Counted from the first letter of the stretch, positions 29,400 to 39,585 are shown. The stretch: 64,000 bases of DNA from Gammaproteobacteria bacterium (GCA_947455595.1 CANGOP010000007.1:62001-126000); one strand, 5' to 3'. Numbers and translations: made by a program. Notes: a model not told the origin generated them from the sequence alone.

Positions 29400-31139
29400 A
29401 TGAGCGTAGCCGAGCAAAACGCGCGGGAAGTGTATGCGCGACTACGGGCCTACATCTGGCCGCATTGGCCCATGTTTCTGCTCGCGATTATCGGTATGGC
29501 GATGTTTGCCTCGGTCGATACCGGTTATGCCTATCTGGTGAAGCACTTTCTCGACGGCGCGTTCGTTGATCGCAATCGCGGCACATTGGTTTTTGTGCCG
29601 GTCGGTATTGTGGTGCTGTTTGCAGTTCGTGGTGTGGGTGAGTATCTCGCTCAGTACGGGTCCGGTTGGGTCGGTCGCCAGATCATCAAGAAACTGCGTG
29701 GCGAGTTGTTCCGCCACTATCTCGATTTGCCGTGTGGTTACTACGATCGGGTCAGTTCCGCCGATCTGCTGTCGAAGCTGACCTACAATACCGAATTGGT
29801 GGCGCAGGCTGCCACGGAGTCCATCACGGTGATCGTCCGCGATACGCTCACCATCCTCGGCTTGCTGTCGTGGTTGTTGTGGCTGAACTGGCGACTGACC
29901 TGCGGTGCTTTGGTGGTCGCGCCGCTGATCGTCGGCTTGCTGCAGATTATCAATAAAGCGTTCCGTCGCTATTCGTCACGCATTCAGAACTCGATGAGTG
30001 ATGTGACACGCGTCGCTAAAGAAGCCATCGATGGTCAGCGTTTGATCAAAGTATTCAATGCGCAGGATTTCGAATCGGCGGCTTTTGAGACCGTGAACGA
30101 GGCGAATCGTTTTCAAAATATGAAGCTGATGCGTGCCCGGGCGTTATCAAATCCGATCGTGCAGTTCATCGCCTCCATCGCGCTCGCGGGTGTGCTGTTT
30201 CTGGCGATCCGACAGGTACTGAACGAGCACTTATCGGTCGGTGATTTCGTCTCGTTTCTCGGTGCCTTGTTGTTGCTGACCGCACCTTTGAAACGATTGG
30301 TGGCGGTCTTTGGTCCGCTGCAGCAAGGTATTGCCGCGGGTCGAAGCATTTTTGAACTCATTGATGAACCTGGTGAGCCAGATACCGGCACTCGGCTATT
30401 GCCGCGCGCAACGGGCCGTGTGACCTTCGAGTCGGTGCGGTTTTCGTATCCCGGCAAAGCGCCGGCCGTGGACGGGGTAAGCTTTGAGGTGGCTCCCGGG
30501 CAGACCGTGGCCATCGTTGGCCGTTCAGGGAGTGGCAAGTCGACGCTCGTGGGGCTCATCGCTCGGTTCTATGATGTGTCGGATGGACGCGTCTGTGTCG
30601 ATGGCGTTGATGTCCGGGATTTTCAGCTCGGTGAATTGCGCCGCAACGTCAGTCTCGTGAGTCAGGACGTGGTCCTTCTGAACGGCTCCATTCGCGACAA
30701 CATTATTTTCAACACCGAAGGCGCAACGACTGATGCCGTTGAGCGAGCCGCGAAGGCGGCGCACGTGTTGGAGTTTGCGGATCAGCTGTCAGCCGGGCTC
30801 GATACGCCGGTCGGCGACCGCGGGGTGCTCCTATCGGGTGGGCAACGGCAGCGTATTGCTATCGCGCGAGCCTTGCTGAAAAACGCACCGATTCTGATTC
30901 TGGATGAGGCCACGAGCGCGCTCGACACGGAGTCGGAGCGCACCATCCAAGAAGCTTTGACGACGTTGATGCGCGATCGGACGACGCTCGTGATCGCGCA
31001 TCGACTCTCGACGATCGAACATGCGAATACCATTGTGGTGATGGAAGAGGGACGATTGGTGGAGACCGGTAGTCACAGCGAATTGCTGGCTCGAGACGGC
31101 ATCTACGCTGCGCTGCACCGGATGCAGTTCAACGCCTGA
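29400..31139 (+). CDS. msbA: Lipid A export ATP-binding/permease protein MsbA
   Basis: Half-transporter that flips core-lipid A across the inner membrane, 579 residues. Six membrane helices occupy residues 20-310. The ATPase has Walker A GRSGSGKST, signature LLSGGQRQRIAIARALL and Walker B ILILDEATSALD. Position directly before lpxK supports MsbA over other ABCB exporters. Confidence 0.93.
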   Translation: MSVAEQNAREVYARLRAYIWPHWPMFLLAIIGMAMFASVDTGYAYLVKHFLDGAFVDRNRGTLVFVPVGIVVLFAVRGVGEYLAQYGSGWVGRQIIKKLRGELFRHYLDLPCGYYDRVSSADLLSKLTYNTELVAQAATESITVIVRDTLTILGLLSWLLWLNWRLTCGALVVAPLIVGLLQIINKAFRRYSSRIQNSMSDVTRVAKEAIDGQRLIKVFNAQDFESAAFETVNEANRFQNMKLMRARALSNPIVQFIASIALAGVLFLAIRQVLNEHLSVGDFVSFLGALLLLTAPLKRLVAVFGPLQQGIAAGRSIFELIDEPGEPDTGTRLLPRATGRVTFESVRFSYPGKAPAVDGVSFEVAPGQTVAIVGRSGSGKSTLVGLIARFYDVSDGRVCVDGVDVRDFQLGELRRNVSLVSQDVVLLNGSIRDNIIFNTEGATTDAVERAAKAAHVLEFADQLSAGLDTPVGDRGVLLSGGQRQRIAIARALLKNAPILILDEATSALDTESERTIQEALTTLMRDRTTLVIAHRLSTIEHANTIVVMEEGRLVETGSHSELLARDGIYAALHRMQFNA

Positions 31140-31143
31140 CGCT

Positions 31144-32139
31144 ATGCAAGCCTTCCTCGAACGAGTCTGGTTCGGTGGCGGGCGTGGCGGCTGGCTGCTC
31201 GCGCCGCTTGAGTGGTTGTTCATCATCATCTCATCGCTTCGGCGGTTCGCTTATCGACGCCGACTCTTGGCGAGTTTTCATCCCGGTCGCCCGGTTGTGG
31301 TGGTCGGCAATCTCACGGTCGGCGGCAGCGGCAAGACGCCGACGATCATTTGGCTCGCCAATGCCCTTTCGGATCGCGGGTTGCGGGTGGGGGTCATCAG
31401 CCGGGGCTATGGCGGCTCCGATAGTGGACCGTCAGAGGTCCAATCCACCTCGAATCCAGAGCGGGTGGGCGATGAGCCGGTGCTGATTGCCCGGCGCACA
31501 CGCGCCCGCGTCGTGGTGGCGCGTGATCGCGTGGCGGCGGCGGCACAGTTAGCACCCGCCGTGGACGTGATGTTGGCGGACGATGGCTTACAGCATTACC
31601 GCTTGGCACGTGATCTGGAAATTGCGGTTGTCGATGCGCGCCGCGGCTTTGGTAACGAGCACCGCTTGCCACGCGGGCCGATGCGTGAATCACGCAGTCG
31701 GCTGTCGAGCGTTGCGGCGGTGATCGTGACCGGAGAGGGCGATCCCGGAGTCCCCGGCATCCGCTCGCGCTTGGTGCCGACGTCGCTGGTGCCCCTCGGC
31801 GGTGGCCCGCGTGTCGTGCTGGATGAGTGGGCAGGGCGTCGCGTGCATGCGGTGGCCGGTATCGGAGATCCGGAACGATTCTTTCGCACGCTCGAGGCCG
31901 CCGGGCTGCACGTCATCCGCCATCCCAAGCCCGACCATGCGCGCCTGGCGGCTCAGGATGTTGAGTTCGCGGATGGCTTTCCGGTGCTTATGACCGAGAA
32001 GGATGCCGTAAAATGTCGGTCCTTCGCGCGAGCCGGACTGTATTACCTCGAAGTCTGTGCGCAGCCGGAAGCGGTGGCGGCAGATCGGCTCGTTGAACGA
32101 ATTCTGGCTCTGGTTGCGCAACGCAAGGGATCGACATGA
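31144..32139 (+). CDS. lpxK: Tetraacyldisaccharide 4'-kinase
   Basis: Phosphorylates the lipid A disaccharide at the 4' position on the inner membrane, 331 residues. The P-loop VVVGNLTVGGSGKTP and the downstream DDGLQHYRLARDLEI are diagnostic. It follows msbA by four bases and overlaps the Trm112-family gene by four. Confidence 0.95.
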   Translation: MQAFLERVWFGGGRGGWLLAPLEWLFIIISSLRRFAYRRRLLASFHPGRPVVVVGNLTVGGSGKTPTIIWLANALSDRGLRVGVISRGYGGSDSGPSEVQSTSNPERVGDEPVLIARRTRARVVVARDRVAAAAQLAPAVDVMLADDGLQHYRLARDLEIAVVDARRGFGNEHRLPRGPMRESRSRLSSVAAVIVTGEGDPGVPGIRSRLVPTSLVPLGGGPRVVLDEWAGRRVHAVAGIGDPERFFRTLEAAGLHVIRHPKPDHARLAAQDVEFADGFPVLMTEKDAVKCRSFARAGLYYLEVCAQPEAVAADRLVERILALVAQRKGST

Positions 32140-32312
32140 AAAAAATCCTATGGGATCTCCTGGCGTGTCCGCGCTGCCGCGGGCCGTTGACCGAGACGGC
32201 AGCGGGTGATCTGTTGTGTCGCACCGAGGGGTGGGTGTTCCCAGTCATCGACGGTATTCCCATGCTGCTGCCCGAACAGGGGCAACCGCTCACACCGGTC
32301 GAGGGCGCGTGA
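32136..32312 (+). CDS. Trm112 family protein (YcaR-like)
   Basis: A 58-residue protein starting MKKILWDLLACPRCRGPL and continuing LLCRTEGWVFPVIDGIPML, the zinc-ribbon-like Trm112/YcaR pattern with CPRC and a third Cys. YcaR lies between lpxK and kdsB in E. coli and Pseudomonas, as here. ATG 32136 overlaps the lpxK stop and the TGA overlaps the kdsB GTG. The biochemical role is not established in bacteria. Confidence 0.9.
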   Translation: MKKILWDLLACPRCRGPLTETAAGDLLCRTEGWVFPVIDGIPMLLPEQGQPLTPVEGA

Positions 32313-33052
32313 GCTTCCGCATCGTCATCCCAGCGCGCTACGCATCGACTCGGTTGCCGGGTAAGCCGCTGCTGCCGATCGCGGGGCGTCCGATGATTGA
32401 GCACGTCTGGCGTCGGGCGCAGGCAACCGGCGCCATTGAGGTGCTCATTGCCACCGATGATGTGCGGATCCAAGCGGCGGCATCGGCCTTCGGCGCGACC
32501 GTCATCATGACGTCGCCCGACCATCTCTCCGGGACCGATCGCCTGGCGGAGGTTGCGCAGCAGCAGGGTTGGCTCGCGGACAGCGTCATCGTGAACGTGC
32601 AGGGCGACGAACCGCTGTTGCCAGCGGCCAACGTGGATCAGGTGGCTGCCTTACTGCAGGCGGATCCTGAGGCGGCGATGGCGACGCTCATGACGCCGAT
32701 CACCGATGAACGCGACTTTCAGGACTCGAATATCGTCAAAGTGGTGAGCGACCGTTTCGGCCGCGCGCTGTACTTCTCACGAGCCCCCATCCCTTGGCCG
32801 CGTGACGGCCGCGGGGCCGATGCCGAGGTGCTGGGCTGGCGCCATATCGGTTTGTACGCCTATCGGGCAGGCGCGCTCGCGAACGTGGCAGCGCTTGCGC
32901 CCACTCCGTTGGAAACGACCGAGCGGTTGGAACAGTTACGCGTGCTCGAGAATGGCCTCAAGATCACGATTGCGGCTGCGCAGGAGGCGCCGGGGCCGGG
33001 GGTCGATACGCCAGAAGACTTGGCGCGGGTCGCCCAACTGTTGGGACGCTGA
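32309..33052 (+). CDS. kdsB: 3-deoxy-manno-octulosonate cytidylyltransferase
   Basis: Activates Kdo as CMP-Kdo for lipopolysaccharide core assembly, 247 residues. PARYASTRLPGKPL is the nucleotide-binding signature; NVQGDEPLLP and the AGALANVAALAPTPLETTE region match KdsB. The GTG at 32309 overlaps the previous stop and gives the family start SFRIVIPARY; the in-frame ATG at 32216 lies inside the preceding gene. Confidence 0.95.
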   Translation: MSFRIVIPARYASTRLPGKPLLPIAGRPMIEHVWRRAQATGAIEVLIATDDVRIQAAASAFGATVIMTSPDHLSGTDRLAEVAQQQGWLADSVIVNVQGDEPLLPAANVDQVAALLQADPEAAMATLMTPITDERDFQDSNIVKVVSDRFGRALYFSRAPIPWPRDGRGADAEVLGWRHIGLYAYRAGALANVAALAPTPLETTERLEQLRVLENGLKITIAAAQEAPGPGVDTPEDLARVAQLLGR

Positions 33053-33162
33053 CGGTCAACCGTCGGGGCAGATGGCCGTTAGATGAGTCACTTGCGGGGA
33101 TCCGCCGGTGCGGTGATGATGCCCGGCAGAGAGTCTTCTGTTCGACTGTAGAGGCCATCACC

Positions 33163-33744
33163 ATGTCACTGCGCCGCTTTGCCCTTGCTGCCTTCAGCGT
33201 GTTGGTTCTCGCCGGATGTGCGTCTGGACCGAATGTGCGCACCAGCCTCGATGCATCGGTCGACTTTGGTGCCTTTAGAACTTACGGCTTCGTTGAACAG
33301 CCGGGTACCGACCGGGGTGAATACGCCACGCTTGTGACGCGAGCGCTTAAGGCGACAGTGTCCGCCGAAATGGAAAAGCGGGGATACCACCCCGCGGAAC
33401 ATCCCGATTTGTTGATCAATTTTCAGGGTCATTCCGAGGACAAGCAGTCCGTGGATGGCATGGTGCTGGGCGCCGACTTCCGCCGTGGTCTGATGTGGGA
33501 TCGGTTTGGCGGCGATTACAGCTGCTATCGCGGTGTCCGCGACGTCACGCAGGGGACGCTCAATATCGATATCGTCGACCGCGTCAAGAAAGTGACGGTG
33601 TGGGAGGGCTCGCTCGTGCGTGAACTGACCACTGAAGAGAAGAAAGACCTCGTCAAGTCACTCCCGGCGCTGGCCGCATCGGTGTTGCAGGCGTATCCGT
33701 ATGTGGCGGGCCAAACCGCTCCCGCGCTGCCTGCAAAGCACTGA
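33163..33744 (+). CDS. DUF4136 lipoprotein
   Basis: A 193-residue lipoprotein: signal peptide with lipobox LAGC (Cys19), then a DUF4136 domain (FGAFRTYGFVEQPGT, RGYHPAEHPDLLINF, NIDIVDRVKKVTVWEG). Function is unknown; proteins of this type are predicted to sit in the outer membrane. It is monocistronic: 110 bp separate it from kdsB and a good terminator follows. It lies between kdsB and the phosphatase gene, where Pseudomonas has no such gene. Confidence 0.82.
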   Translation: MSLRRFALAAFSVLVLAGCASGPNVRTSLDASVDFGAFRTYGFVEQPGTDRGEYATLVTRALKATVSAEMEKRGYHPAEHPDLLINFQGHSEDKQSVDGMVLGADFRRGLMWDRFGGDYSCYRGVRDVTQGTLNIDIVDRVKKVTVWEGSLVRELTTEEKKDLVKSLPALAASVLQAYPYVAGQTAPALPAKH

Positions 33745-33812
33745 GTTTGCTTGTTTAGGCGATGTCGCCGACTATTTTAGGATTGACTGCTAACTTATTG
33801 GTTTTCATACAT

Positions 33813-33850
33813 AAAAGCCGGAATCCTGATGGCGGTTTCCCGGCTTTTTT
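33813..33850 (+). terminator. Rho-independent terminator after the DUF4136 gene
   Basis: Stem AAAAGCCGG (33813-33821) pairs with CCGGCTTTT (33840-33848), ending in a run of six T (33845-33850). It lies 69 bp after the lipoprotein stop codon and is the clearest intrinsic terminator on the plus strand of the window. Confidence 0.85.
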
Positions 33851-33980
33851 ATGATTGTCAGCAAGTCAAAAGCGCTCTTGGCGGCGAATACCGACCGATC
33901 TCAGGCTCGCCGGTAGGGGGGCCGTATCCTGACAACCCTACTTTTTATCGCGGCACGTTTAAAGTGCTCTAAATTGACGG

Positions 33981-34013
33981 GTCGACCGCCTGGAACCCAG
34001 GTTGCACGTCGAC
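33981..34013 (+). other. Hairpin in the leader of the phosphatase gene
   Basis: Outer arms GTCGAC (33981-33986 and 34008-34013) and inner arms CCTGG/CCAGG (33989-33993, 33997-34001) form a two-part hairpin ending 18 bases before ATG 34032. The rest of the 33851-34031 gap is AT-rich and probably holds the promoter, but I cannot assign one. It may be a leader structure or a palindromic binding site. Confidence 0.35.
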
Positions 34014-34031
34014 TGAAACTTAATTTTAATC

Positions 34032-34538
34032 ATGAACTTAGAGCCTAAATCGAAGAACGTGCGTGTGCTCATGGTGTGCATGGGCAACATCTGCCGTTCC
34101 CCGACCGCCGAGGGTGTTTTACGCCGCGCGCTGCAGCGTCATGCCCCGTACCTGAACGTTGAGGTCGATTCTGCCGGGACGCACGGTTACCACATCGGCG
34201 AGCCACCGGATCGACGCAGCATCGCGCATGCCCAGCGTCGAGGCATCGATTTGTCCGGCCTGCGGGCGCGGCAGTTGGTCGCCGAGGACTTCCAGCGCTT
34301 TGATTGGATCGTCTGTATGGACGCCGCGAACGTGAGGGCTGCGGAACGCTTACGGCCTGAGGAGAGTAGCGCGCAGTTGGTTCGGCTGTTGGACTGGTCG
34401 CCAGATCACGTGGAGCGCGATGTTCCGGACCCGTACTACGGGGGAGCCGAAGATTTCGAGCGAGTGCTCGATCTCGTCGAACGAGCAGTCCTTGGATTGA
34501 TCGAGGAACTGCGCCAACCGTGGCGCAGTCCCTCGTAG
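34032..34538 (+). CDS. Low-molecular-weight protein-tyrosine phosphatase
   Basis: A 168-residue cysteine phosphatase. The P-loop is CMGNICRS (Cys16 to Arg22, the CX5R motif) and the general-acid Asp is in DPYYGG. In Pseudomonas a homologue follows kdsB and precedes murB and rne; here murB is absent and rne is convergent. Bacterial members often regulate exopolysaccharide kinases, but no such kinase is nearby, so the substrate is open. Confidence 0.92.
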   Translation: MNLEPKSKNVRVLMVCMGNICRSPTAEGVLRRALQRHAPYLNVEVDSAGTHGYHIGEPPDRRSIAHAQRRGIDLSGLRARQLVAEDFQRFDWIVCMDAANVRAAERLRPEESSAQLVRLLDWSPDHVERDVPDPYYGGAEDFERVLDLVERAVLGLIEELRQPWRSPS

Positions 34539-34543
34539 ACCCA

Positions 34544-37408
34544 TCAAAGGCCCTGAGCGGGCTTCTCTGACGGGTTCACCGGCGTCACGTCAGCGGTCAC
34601 GGCCGGCGCCGCAGGGGCGACGTCCGTGCTGGCGATCGCCGGTGCGGGCTCGTCGGCCACCGCCGCAATGACCGCTGGGGCCTCGACGACTGGCGCCGAC
34701 TCCACAACGGGTGGCGTCGCGTCGACAACCGCTGCCGGCGCTTCTGCGATGACCTCGGCAATGGCTTCGGTCACGACGACGGTGGCAGCTTCCGTTACCA
34801 CCGGTTCCGCGACCACCGCAGCGGGTTCCGCCACCACAGCGGGTGCTGCGGGGGCTTCCACTCCGATGGGATCGGTGGGGGCTGCTGCTGCCGACACCGT
34901 TTGTGCCGATGCCTCGACCGCGACTGCTGGGCGTAACCCTTGTTCGCGTTCGTACGCTTCCACATTGAGTGCCGGGAATTCACCCGACTCGCCGATGTCC
35001 GGCACGTCCGATCCGAACTCGGAGCCGGACGTCGCGCCCTCAGGACCGGAAGCGCCGGGTGCACCGTCACGGCCGCGACCACCGCGACCACGACGACGGC
35101 CACGACGGCGTCCGCGACGCTCGCCCTGACGCTCATTGCCCTCGGCGTTATCGGTCGGTGCGTTCTCGTTGGTTGGACCGTTTGAGCCTACGCTCTCCAC
35201 CGGCGCTGCCGGTGTCGGGGCTGCGGCGGCCGGCGCTGAACGCTCACCGCCGTCACGCGGCCGACGTTCCTGGCGCTCGCCACGTTCGTGACGCTCACCG
35301 TCTCGCGGGCGACGCTCGCCACCGCGCTCACCGCGCTCACCGCCACGTTCCTGACGATCGTTGCGTTCCTGACGCTCGCCACGCTCCGCGTGGCGGTCGT
35401 TGGGTCGCTCCGATTTCTCGTTACGCTCGTTCTGGTTGGGTCGATCATTGCGATCCGTTCGTTCGCCACGATCCCCGCCGCCATCTCGCGGCCGGTCACC
35501 ACGATCGCGGCCACGATCGCCGCGGTCACGGCCGCGGTCGCGGTCACCGCCACGGCCTCGATGTCGGTCGCCATCACGGCCACCGCCGTCACGTCCTGCG
35601 CGGCCACCCCGGCCACCTCGGTCGTCGCGCTTGCGCTCGGTGCGGTTGTCGTCCGTCTTGGTGCTCTTGGGCTTGTAGCCAAAGAACCAGCGCCAAATCC
35701 GCACGAAGATGCCGACCTGTTCGGCCGAGAGCACCAATGCGGGTGCAGCGGCAGGCGTCGGCTCTGGGGTTGCGCTCCAAATGTTGGGCGCGTCCGGTGC
35801 CGGTGCGGTGGGCATGATCGGCTGCACGGCGGCGGCTTCCGGAGCCTTTTTGGGCTCGGTCGAGGTGGTCTGCACCTCGGTCGCCGGGCGCTGAGCCATC
35901 TGGTAGCTGGTCGCGGTGTTCTCAAACAGACCCATCTCGTCGTCCCGAACGCGGCGCAGCAGATAGTTCGGCGTCTGCATGTGTTCGTTCGGAACCAGGA
36001 CGATTTCGGCGTGATTGCGTTCTTCAACGCTGCGCAGCCAGTCGCGCTTCTCATTGATGAGGAAGGTGGCGACATCGACTGGTAACTGGGCAATGACCTT
36101 GGCTGTGCGGTCCTTGCGGGCTTCTTCGCCGATCAGGCGCAGCACCGCGAGCGACAAGGACTCGACACTGCGAATGTCACCCAAGCCTTCGCAACGCGGG
36201 CACACAAGGTGGGTCGACTCGCCCAGCGAGGGACGCAGGCGTTGCCGCGACATCTCGAGGAGTCCAAAGCGGGAGATCTTGCCGATCTGGATACGCGCAC
36301 GATCCATTTTGACGGCGTCGCGCAGACGATCTTCGACGGCGCGCTGGTTCTTCGTCGACTCCATATCGATGAAGTCGATGACGATCAGGCCGCCCAAGTC
36401 GCGAATACGCAGTTGGCGGGCGATCTCATCAGCGGCTTCCAAGTTCGTGTTGGTCGCTGTTGTCTCGATGTCCCCGCCACGGGTGGCGCGTGCCGAGTTG
36501 ATGTCGATGGCCACGAGCGCTTCGGTGTGGTCGATCACAATGCTGCCGCCGGAGGGCAGATTCACCTTGTGCGAGTAGGCCGATTCGATCTGGCTCTCGA
36601 TCTGGAAGCGCGTGAACAGTGGCACTTCGTCGGTGTAGTACTTCAGCTTGCGACGGTACTCAGGCGGCATGAACCGCGCCATGTAGTCGTGGCCGCGCTG
36701 GTAGGTGGCCTCGTCGTCACACAGCACTTCCCCGATGTCATCCGACAAGTAGTCACGCAGGGCGCGGGCCACCGGGTCGCTGTCTTGGTAGACGAGGAAG
36801 GGGGCCGAACGCTCGCGCGCAGCTGCCTCAATCGCATCCCAGTTCGCTTTGAGGTTCTGAAGATCCCATTGCAGCTCTTCGGTCGAGCGGCCCACACCGG
36901 CGGTGCGCACGATGGCGCCCATGCCGTCGGGGATGTCGAGACCTTCCATCGCTTCGCGCGTCAGGTCACGATCCTCACCCTCGATTCGGCGCGAGACACC
37001 GCCGGCGCGCGGGTTGTTCGGCATGATGACGAGGAAGCGGCCGGCGAGGCTGATAAAGGTCGTCAGAGCGGCGCCTTTGTTGCCACGCTCTTCCTTTTCG
37101 ACCTGAACCAAGATGTCCTGACCTTCGGTCAGCAGGTCGCGGATATTCGTCTTGTTGCCTTGCGGCTGGGTACGGAAATATTCCTTCGCGACTTCCTTGA
37201 GCGGCAGGAAGCCATGGCGCTGTGCGCCGTAGTCGACGAATGCAGCTTCGAGGCTGGGTTCTACACGGGTGATTCGACCCTTATAGATATTGGCTTTCTT
37301 CTGTTCCTTGGAAGGAATCTCGAGGGAAAGGTCGTAGAGCTTCTGTCCGTCAACAAGAGCGACGCGCAGCTCTTCTTGCTGCGTCGCATTGATCAACATT
37401 CTCTTCAT
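34544..37408 (-). CDS. rne: Ribonuclease E
   Basis: Endoribonuclease that starts mRNA decay and matures rRNA and tRNA; scaffold of the degradosome. The 954 residues comprise an N-terminal S1 domain (about 35-120), the catalytic DNase I-like domain with [13 protein letters not shown] and [11 protein letters not shown] (metal-binding aspartates), and the zinc link CPRCEGLG. The C-terminal half is disordered: an Arg/Asp/Gly/Glu-rich tract (about 580-760) and an Ala/Pro/Val tail, typical RNA- and partner-binding scaffolds. It is divergent from rluC over 513 bp. Confidence 0.95.
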   Translation of the reverse strand: MKRMLINATQQEELRVALVDGQKLYDLSLEIPSKEQKKANIYKGRITRVEPSLEAAFVDYGAQRHGFLPLKEVAKEYFRTQPQGNKTNIRDLLTEGQDILVQVEKEERGNKGAALTTFISLAGRFLVIMPNNPRAGGVSRRIEGEDRDLTREAMEGLDIPDGMGAIVRTAGVGRSTEELQWDLQNLKANWDAIEAAARERSAPFLVYQDSDPVARALRDYLSDDIGEVLCDDEATYQRGHDYMARFMPPEYRRKLKYYTDEVPLFTRFQIESQIESAYSHKVNLPSGGSIVIDHTEALVAIDINSARATRGGDIETTATNTNLEAADEIARQLRIRDLGGLIVIDFIDMESTKNQRAVEDRLRDAVKMDRARIQIGKISRFGLLEMSRQRLRPSLGESTHLVCPRCEGLGDIRSVESLSLAVLRLIGEEARKDRTAKVIAQLPVDVATFLINEKRDWLRSVEERNHAEIVLVPNEHMQTPNYLLRRVRDDEMGLFENTATSYQMAQRPATEVQTTSTEPKKAPEAAAVQPIMPTAPAPDAPNIWSATPEPTPAAAPALVLSAEQVGIFVRIWRWFFGYKPKSTKTDDNRTERKRDDRGGRGGRAGRDGGGRDGDRHRGRGGDRDRGRDRGDRGRDRGDRPRDGGGDRGERTDRNDRPNQNERNEKSERPNDRHAERGERQERNDRQERGGERGERGGERRPRDGERHERGERQERRPRDGGERSAPAAAAPTPAAPVESVGSNGPTNENAPTDNAEGNERQGERRGRRRGRRRGRGGRGRDGAPGASGPEGATSGSEFGSDVPDIGESGEFPALNVEAYEREQGLRPAVAVEASAQTVSAAAAPTDPIGVEAPAAPAVVAEPAAVVAEPVVTEAATVVVTEAIAEVIAEAPAAVVDATPPVVESAPVVEAPAVIAAVADEPAPAIASTDVAPAAPAVTADVTPVNPSEKPAQGL

Positions 37409-37921
37409 GGGCCCCTACTTGGGATTTTGCGGGGGCCGAGGCTCGGGAATTGCGGTCCACGGGGGTGGGCGTCTCGAACGATGCGAGGCGTAGGCGGATC
37501 GACGCTGGTCGGTCAGTGGCCATCTACTTCTTATCTCAGGGCGCCCGGTTGTTCTGTCGCGTCTCCGCGAAATCGAACCAGCGCCCCGCCTGCAGTCCTT
37601 CTGGCGCCCTCCGACCGGTCGTCGCCCTGCCGGTCCCATCGCTTAAGGTGGGGGAGGTGGGGCGGGCGGCAACAGCGCCGCGCGATCCGAGTCATCGGCC
37701 GTCAACGATGGTCCGGGTCTCTTTCGGAGGCGCGGGCCAACTAAAATGCGGTCTTGGAACTTGGCGCAACCCGGGGCCGGGGGCCTTCTGGAGGCGCTGC
37801 CGGCGGGGGTGCGACGAGGTCATCGGACCGCTGCTCGAGTGGCGGCCAAGAAACGCTTCGCGTATTCCTGCGCCGAACACCCTATACTTCTCGAATGTAA
37901 CAGGACGGTGCCGCTGAATCA
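37409..37921. other. Divergent rne/rluC intergenic region
   Basis: 513 bp with no supported gene; frames such as 37450-37917 have coding-unlike composition and match nothing I recognise. It should hold the rne leader (long in E. coli) and both promoters. On the rluC side TATACT (37883-37888) is a plausible -10, 33 bp before the start, without a good -35. On the rne side a hairpin covers the ribosome site. Confidence 0.6.
37410..37437 (-). promoter_or_regulatory. Hairpin over the rne ribosome-binding site
   Basis: GGCCCC (37410-37415) pairs with GGGGCC (37432-37437) around a 16-base loop, directly upstream of the rne ATG on the minus strand. The only purine-rich element near the start (AGGGG) is inside the stem, so the structure could limit translation. 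Autoregulation through the leader is known for E. coli rne; applying it here is inference. Confidence 0.35.
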
Positions 37922-38929
37922 ATGTCTTACGACACGAAACCCGAGACTAGTTCACCCTTTTCGAAGGTCTCTCACGTCACCGTGGGAGCCGACGAGGATG
38001 GTCAACGTCTCGACAATTGGCTTATCCGGACCCTGAAAGGGGTTCCCCGGACGCGCATCTATCGAATCCTGCGCAAGGGTGAAATTCGCGTCAACGGCAA
38101 GCGGGCCAAGCCCGAGCAGCGGGTGCAGGGCGGGGATGACATTCGTCTGCCGCCGATCCGCGCGGCTGAGCCGGACGCGGAGGGGGCCAGAGCGCCGCGT
38201 GTCCCCAAGGGATTGCTCGAGACGATTGAGGCGTCCATCGTCCATCAGGACGACAACATGCTGGTGATTGGCAAGCCTGCGGGTCTGGCTGTCCACGGTG
38301 GTAGCGGGCTCAGTTTCGGCGTGATTGAGGCACTTCGGGCCTCCCGTCCCAACGAAACCTTGGAGTTGGCGCACCGCTTGGACCGTGACACGAGTGGCTT
38401 GCTGCTCGTGGCCCGCAACCGCACCGCCTTGCGCATCCTGCATGAGTTGCTGCGGGAAGGTCAGATGGAGAAACGCTATCTGACCCTGGTCAAGGGGTCG
38501 TGGGATCTGGGCACTAAACTGATCGATGCGCCGTTGCTGACGCACACGCGGACGGGCGGTGAGCGCACGGTGCGAGTGGCGCCGAACGGAAAAGAGTCCT
38601 CGACGACGTTCGCGCCAGTCGACTTTTTCGGTGCTCGGGCAACGCTCCTCGATGTCACGTTGGGCACCGGCCGAACGCACCAGATCCGCGTGCACGCCGC
38701 CCATACAGGGCATCCGGTCAGCGGTGACGACAAGTATGGCGACCGGGAGCACAACGAGGCCATGCGCGAATTAGGTCTCGACCGGCTCTTCCTGCACTCA
38801 CAATCCCTCAGCTTTGAATGGCCAGGATCCCGTAAGAACTACGCCTTTAGCTTGCCGTTGCCGGCAGATTTGGCGCAGGTTCTCGAGAATCTGGCCGCGA
38901 CCCGACGCAAGCGGAGCCGTCGCCGATGA
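37922..38929 (+). CDS. rluC: 23S rRNA pseudouridine synthase RluC
   Basis: Makes pseudouridines 955, 2504 and 2580 in E. coli 23S rRNA. The 335-residue protein has an N-terminal S4 domain (RLDNWLIRTLKGVPRTRIY, about 30-95) and the catalytic RLDRDTSGLLLVARN, whose second Asp is catalytic. Position divergent from rne, as in E. coli and Pseudomonas, supports RluC over RluD. Its TGA overlaps the ATG of the carbonic anhydrase gene. Confidence 0.92.
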   Translation: MSYDTKPETSSPFSKVSHVTVGADEDGQRLDNWLIRTLKGVPRTRIYRILRKGEIRVNGKRAKPEQRVQGGDDIRLPPIRAAEPDAEGARAPRVPKGLLETIEASIVHQDDNMLVIGKPAGLAVHGGSGLSFGVIEALRASRPNETLELAHRLDRDTSGLLLVARNRTALRILHELLREGQMEKRYLTLVKGSWDLGTKLIDAPLLTHTRTGGERTVRVAPNGKESSTTFAPVDFFGARATLLDVTLGTGRTHQIRVHAAHTGHPVSGDDKYGDREHNEAMRELGLDRLFLHSQSLSFEWPGSRKNYAFSLPLPADLAQVLENLAATRRKRSRRR

Positions 38930-39585
38930 GTGTGCAGCGCGATCTATTCGCCAGTAATCGGGCCTGGGCCCGGGCCATTACCACAGAAGACCCGGAATTC
39001 TTCGAAAAGCTGTCGCGGCAGCAGCGGCCGGAATACTTATGGATCGGTTGCGCAGACAGTCGCGTACCGGCAAACGAAATCGTCGGTCTCTTGCCGGGCG
39101 AGCTGTTCGTCCACCGCAACGTGGCCAACGTCGTGGTCCATACGGACCTCAATTGCCTGTCGGTGATCCAGTACGCCGTGGAAGTGCTCGGGATCAACGA
39201 GATCATCGTGACGGGGCACTACGGCTGTGGCGGCGTGATTGCGGCGCTCGAGCAGCGCCCGCTCGGACTCATCGATAATTGGCTACGCCACATCCAGGAC
39301 ATCCACCGCCACCATGAGGCGATGTTCGTGCCGCTCCCCGACGGGCCGGATCGCGCCAACCTCTTGTGTGAATTGAACGTCATCGAACAGGTCGCGAACG
39401 TCTGTCAGACGACCATGGTCCGTGATGCGTGGGAGCGTGGCCGTCCGCTGACTGTCCGCGGCTGGATCTATGGATTGGCCGATGGCCTGCTACATGATCT
39501 GGAAATGGAGGTGACCCTCGGGGATGACCCTGCGGAGGTCTATCGCCATGCCGTGGAGGCCGCCGGGCTCAGGCGCGCGCGCTGA
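38926..39585 (+). CDS. can: Beta-class carbonic anhydrase
   Basis: Interconverts CO2 and bicarbonate in the cytoplasm. The 219 residues carry zinc ligands Cys42 and Asp44 (GCADSR) and His98 and Cys101 (GHYGCGG), at the same numbers as E. coli Can. It overlaps rluC by four bases. Its 3' end overlaps the convergent maf gene by 17 bp. Confidence 0.96.
   Translation: MSVQRDLFASNRAWARAITTEDPEFFEKLSRQQRPEYLWIGCADSRVPANEIVGLLPGELFVHRNVANVVVHTDLNCLSVIQYAVEVLGINEIIVTGHYGCGGVIAALEQRPLGLIDNWLRHIQDIHRHHEAMFVPLPDGPDRANLLCELNVIEQVANVCQTTMVRDAWERGRPLTVRGWIYGLADGLLHDLEMEVTLGDDPAEVYRHAVEAAGLRRAR

Noticed and set aside
34626-37744. Long open frames antisense to rne (for example 36209-37744 and 35288-36085)
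   Set aside because: They mirror the biased Arg/Gly/Asp- and Ala-rich codons of rne in a GC-rich genome; their products are low-complexity or match no family, whereas rne is complete and well conserved.
37450-37917. A 155-codon open frame in the rne-rluC gap
   Set aside because: Cys/Arg/Pro-rich composition, no family resemblance, and it runs across the likely rluC promoter.
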